Origin: Sipunculus nudus
Taxonomy: Eukaryota > Annelida > Sipuncula > Golfingiida > Sipunculidae
Assembly (NCBI GenBank): GCA_026874595.1
Contig: CM049307.1
Coordinates: forward strand, 35,322,862 to 35,386,861
DNA: 64,000 nucleotides
Reading direction: 5' to 3'
Shown here: positions 59,591 to 64,000 of the stretch, in pieces
How positions within the stretch are numbered: the first letter of the stretch is position 1
How the letters are laid out: every line of letters begins with the position of its first letter
Translations under genes and position numbers: made by a program
Notes under the pieces: model-generated
Told to the model about the DNA's origin: nothing
Database searches by the model: none
The model's input: only the letters and a program-made list of their open reading frames with translations

Positions 59591-62500
59591 CGTCTATAAA
59601 GTCTTTTCACACTTATGACACGATACACATTTATAGGCCTACCATGACTGCTATATAGGCCCAAAAGATATTTTTTCTTAATGTAAAAAACCTTATCAAA
59701 ACTTTTAACATGACAGGACGACTATCATATAAACCATTGTGCAACTAATATTTTACATATGTTAAATCTACACGAAATCGGTTGCAAAGGATCATTCATG
59801 TAAAAATATTGAACAAACTACTCTTTCCAATGAACCTGACACTGCATGCCATTATCAGTAATACAATTAAGTCAAAACAGTTAGCCTTCTTATTGTATGA
59901 ACCCTTGAGTATCGCTTATCGGTCTGCAGTTTCGTCGTTGAATAAAAAAGGTAACTGATACAAAGGTGTAAGTGCATAGTTTAATAGTCTGACATCGCTG
60001 ACTTTGTACTTTGCCTTCCAGGTTTCTCGGGCTTATTAACAACTTTCTGTAGCCTTTCTCAGGGCATGGGTCCATACACTTCCAGAAGCCATAGTAGGAA
60101 TCATGGACGGCTACTCGTTAATTCTACTTGAGCTTGCCACGCATGTTCAGTGTCTATATTCACTCATTAATGAAGAGGGCGAATTCTTGTTGTAACGACC
60201 TTGGCAAAGGTCTTACAGTAAAGCACTGTGCCGGTCCACAAGACCGTGCGGTTCATTATAGCAACCTTAGACCACCTACCACCCTCACAGTAACTTGGGT
60301 ACATTCGCCATCGCCGTACATAGTAATGGACATGGTCATGGAGTGAAAGCAGCGTTGCTACATCGGTGTTGTTATTACTTTTCACATAAATAATCTTTTC
60401 TTATAATTTATATATTTTTCGTAGAATTAAATATCCCACTTTCAAGTTAAGAGAAGGGCTACTGCGACCACTCCGATCGAAAGAGCTCATATTAGCCTTC
60501 AAAGAATAAATAAATAGTATTACCTGCATTAATGTAAATATTGTTCGTTAACAATTGTCCAAGATTTTCTTTTTTACCTTTCTGTGCTAGTCTTTTGATT
60601 CTTGATTTGTATTGATGACAATATACAAAACGGTTTTGATCTATTCTCAATATTTGCAACCCAACCATAACGTCAGTTTTGAAAGTGTACCCCCTGAAAT
60701 AAGCACATAATTAGTCAAATAATTAGGTAATTGCATATTATTTGGTAACAGTAAAAAGAAACCAATGCCTGTTAATCAGCTAGATTAGACAGTGTCTATA
60801 AATCACTTTAGGTATCTTTTACAGCCGCCGGGTCTACCAAATATTTAATTACCAATTTTGTTTTATTGTCTCCTTCAGTTTCAATGGTACAGAAAATAAT
60901 ATGAATTGTAACTGAGAGCACATGCGCGCGCTTGAGCCGCTATAAGTGTAGATTTCGGTCCAATTTGTTACTTTTCTTAGTCATTTCCTTATAACTATGA
61001 CTTATCTGACCTTTGCTGGCGTAATTCGCACTACATGGTTCATCTCTTTGTAAGTTTTCTTAAAATTTGGGATAGGCAAGCAATATATGCCTCGTCGGTA
61101 AGTCCGACAGCCATGTCACATCGGTTTCGGGATCAATTTGAAGTTTGTGCGTGATTGGCTGGACCATTGTTACGTGAGTGTTGTCACCATCTGAAGACTC
61201 CTTTAGTAAACATATCAACCAGCCAGAAAGCGCGTCCTCGGTTGATATAACATGGCTGTCGGATCTTTACGCATCCAGGGCCGGCAGGTGCCGTAGTCAC
61301 CGGGCCTTGTTGACACCAGGATATAAAATGAAAGGAAGCGTGTGTTACTGCATGCCCTGTCACGTAGTCCGAAACCAGAATGGAATTCTGCAGATGTGCA
61401 GATGTGTAGTTGAGTTAGCATTAAAAGGAGGGCGGTTACCTGAACCCCCCCCCCCCCCCAAAATGAAAAAAGTAGTGAACAGCATGAAAGTTGGACCTTG
61501 AGCAGTGCACGATTGTCAACAACCAGGCCGTTACCGTTATTGACCTTTCTGCGTGATGTTACAGGTCAGACTGGATTTTCTCGGCGAAGTGTAATTCGAT
61601 CTATACAGCAGGTTAAATTGTGGTATTCGTATATACTGTACATAAAATAATCGATGAATAATCGATCATGAGTCGTTTATTTATTTAAAAAATCGGACAT
61701 GATTTTACAACCATTTCCTGTAGTGTGTGTGTAAACAATTAAATAATCCAAGTACTTTATAATAGTCTGGATTAAAATGTTTGCTAATTATCTACGATAC
61801 GCGAAATGAAAACACGAAAGCATAACACATGAGAAACTGATGTATCAGGAAACATAAACACTTATTATGGCATGCATAAGGAAACATCAACACAACTAAA
61901 TTGTGCAGTGGAAGCCTACAAAACCCTCGCAAGTATATTTAAATTGTAATTTGAACTATGTGACGGTTTCAGAGACATAGGTTCACCCAGTGAGTGCGAA
62001 AAAAAGTTGATCCTAATACTTATAAATGGGCGGCCTTTTTACCCCGGACAATGAAATTGCCCTGTGTAACAATGATATATAATCATGTTAATTAAAAATA
62101 TATAATGGTGATCCAGATTCCTGCCAAAATTTCATTGTTTATTATTTTGGTATTATCCTAACTCTCCATAAAATTTCTTTTGAATTCGTTCGTAATAATT
62201 TGTGTTAAATCAATAAATGTAGCAGTCAACCAAAGGAAAAAGATAGATTCCAAACAGAAGTAAATTAAAATGGAATTTGATGGTATGGAGTTTCGGTGCA
62301 CCGTCTAGTTTCCCACTGCTCCACCAGACGTCTCTTTTTGTACATTCCACTCATATGCAATATAGAAAATACTCATGGACAGGCTTCATTCATTTACCTG
62401 AGCAAATTGTACACTAGCGTAGGCGGGACAGACAACTATCTTTTGCCACATCTGTCTTTTGATGGACGAAAACAATAATTATGGAAAGTGGATTTGGTAG

Positions 62501-64000
62501 GCCTCTGTTATTTTAGCTGTCGTATTTTAGGTGTATAATGGATTCCTTCGCCTGAGAAGGCAAATCATTGGGGAATTTTACAATTTCAGCCTTAGTGATT
62601 AAGTCCTATATTTAAATATATTGTCTGATTGTTTGTGAGCGAACTCTGACAAGCCATTGACATAAATAGTCTTAGTTTGAGCACCTTCATGGTAAACTAT
62701 TGATGGTTATTAGGTTTGTATAGAGGATGAACGCTTTAATACATTCAATATCATGCAAACTAAAATTACGTCTCTTATCAAAGACCTGTTACTGGCATCA
62801 TGTAAATGTTGAAGAAAACTAGATTGCCACTTACAAAAAAGGTCGATAAAAATTGTTAAAGTTCATTATCACTGAGTCAATTTGATTACAAATTCATTTC
62901 ATTTTAATCAGATTTCTAAAAGGATTGCCATATGGAACGTTAAGACTTTTGTGTGGCTTTCACTGGTTCTTTGTACTGAAGCCACCATCTACTATTCCTT
63001 ACGTATAAATTTTTGCATTATTTTAAATTGCATGCATATCTTAATAGAACTGAAGCATAGTTTAGGCCTGTTCATACACACTACATCTGTATTCAGTGAA
63101 ACCTTATGCCATGCTTATTACGGCCTCCAGACCGTATTGATTCGGGTTTCGATCCGTATCTGTGAAACCAGCGCGTGAATGAGGTAGTTTCGTTACCTAA
63201 TTCACTGAACACGCTTTTAATATGTACATGTCGAATATCGATACAACAATAGGATGAATATTTATGCTCATGCGCTGTAATAGCAGACACAATATGTATA
63301 GAATACTGTATGTTGAATGCGGTACTTAGGAAAAAGCGTTCGACAAGCTCATATTGTTAAAACGGCTTTTATTGGTCTTTATATTAATATGCCATGAATT
63401 GCTGAATTAAAAAAAATCGATCTGTGACATCAGTAGCAATTTTCAAAATTTAGTGATGCTTCATCAGTGTTTTCGCAAGTTTTATTTTTTGTTAACGTAC
63501 AAACCAAGGTGCATGAAAGGTCATATTGCATGTTGGTAGCCTGAACGGAATGAACCGTGGAACATATATGTTCTCGCGTCTATTCATGGTGAGCAGCAGT
63601 ATACGTCAAAAGCCGGTTGGAAATTTTAAAAATAAAGTGCTGGGATATCAATCTCGATGAGTGACATAGATGGCGCCACCTGTATTATCCATTTACCGTT
63701 TATGTATGCATTATTCTCTGAAAGATTATCGTTCTTAGAAGAACACGTGTCAGAGAGTATACAAAATCCAAGATTCATATGCGCCATTTCTAAAGCCACA
63801 TAATGGAAGGAGACCATAGATCAATAGGCATAAGACATACGGACAGCCAATCATATTACAGTTGCTCTCTCTCTCTCTTTAAAAATAATAGCTGTAAAGC
63901 AAGCAACTGTAGATAAAATGTACTTCGTCTAAAAAAAAGAGCATACACAATTGTATCAGCACACAGATGTGTATAAGCAAATATATGTTCATGGATATAC

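Larger units (their letters stand above)
57555..64000. other. Unique intergenic sequence with microsatellites
   Basis: No gene is supported. Simple repeats are (TA)n at about 58352-58400, 59062-59081 and 59527-59588, and a C-run at about 61446-61459. One isolated ATGGCGCCACCTGT is at 63669-63682. A less AT-rich patch at about 60900-61420 has short frames without splice support. TAGGCCTA recurs at 58107 and 59634. Confidence 0.4.

Noticed and set aside
61178-61501. 107-codon open frame on the plus strand
   Set aside because: It runs through a C-run (Pro stretch) and has no family features; the less AT-rich surroundings alone are not enough.

Overview
This window looks like nuclear DNA from an invertebrate animal, most probably a marine lophotrochozoan such as a mollusc. 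The reasons are AT-rich sequence with long (TA)n and poly-C/poly-G tracts, genes split by GT-AG introns, and dense non-autonomous transposon families of a style I associate with bivalve and other mollusc genomes. That style includes tandem arrays inside elements, (GGAC)n tracts near one end, and GGACCCATGGGTC-type junctions. The species assignment is inference; there is no rRNA or mitochondrial marker here. Nothing is prokaryotic: no operons, no CRISPR array, no tRNA that I could recognise.

Two genes are supported. At the left edge (1-5981, + strand) three in-phase exons encode the C-terminal end of a protein I do not recognise; its 5' part lies outside the window. At 39608-46954 (- strand) ten exons encode a complete 297-residue mitochondrial carrier that I identify as SLC25A38 (yeast Hem25), the mitochondrial glycine importer that feeds haem synthesis. 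All nine introns have GT-AG ends and consistent phases, and all three PX[DE]XXK-type signatures are present (the second as PFTVIK). A short upstream ORF precedes its start.

The rest is non-coding. From 3.1 to 37.9 kb the window is a nested transposon graveyard. It holds a Helitron/Helentron-like element with a twelve-unit ~180-bp array (3.1-5.4 kb), a GCGAACCTGTG-ended family present as an inverted pair (6.1-8.0 and 21.4-24.2 kb) plus a diverged copy (12.9-15.0 kb), and an inverted pair of a GC-tailed family (10.6-12.6 and 15.7-16.6 kb). It also holds a hAT-type MITE with an 8-bp target duplication (15.2-15.6 kb), ~2.5 kb direct repeats (24.2-26.7 and 28.2-30.6 kb), three copies of a small MITE, and a ~280-bp-periodic family carrying the GGTGGCGCCACC palindrome (31.9-36.9 kb). 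The carrier-gene block (about 38-52 kb) is comparatively free of such elements.

Right of the gene lie a broken non-LTR retrotransposon (52.1-53.7 kb), a polypurine tract, a second full copy of the GGTGGCGCCACC family with exact 11-bp terminal inverted repeats (53.96-55.63 kb), and directly beyond it a 1.6-kb element with ~31-bp terminal inverted repeats. That element carries about ten copies of GTAACGGTGTCGAG on both strands (55.97-57.55 kb) and is my best candidate for an undescribed element. From 57.6 kb to the end I see only unique AT-rich sequence and microsatellites.
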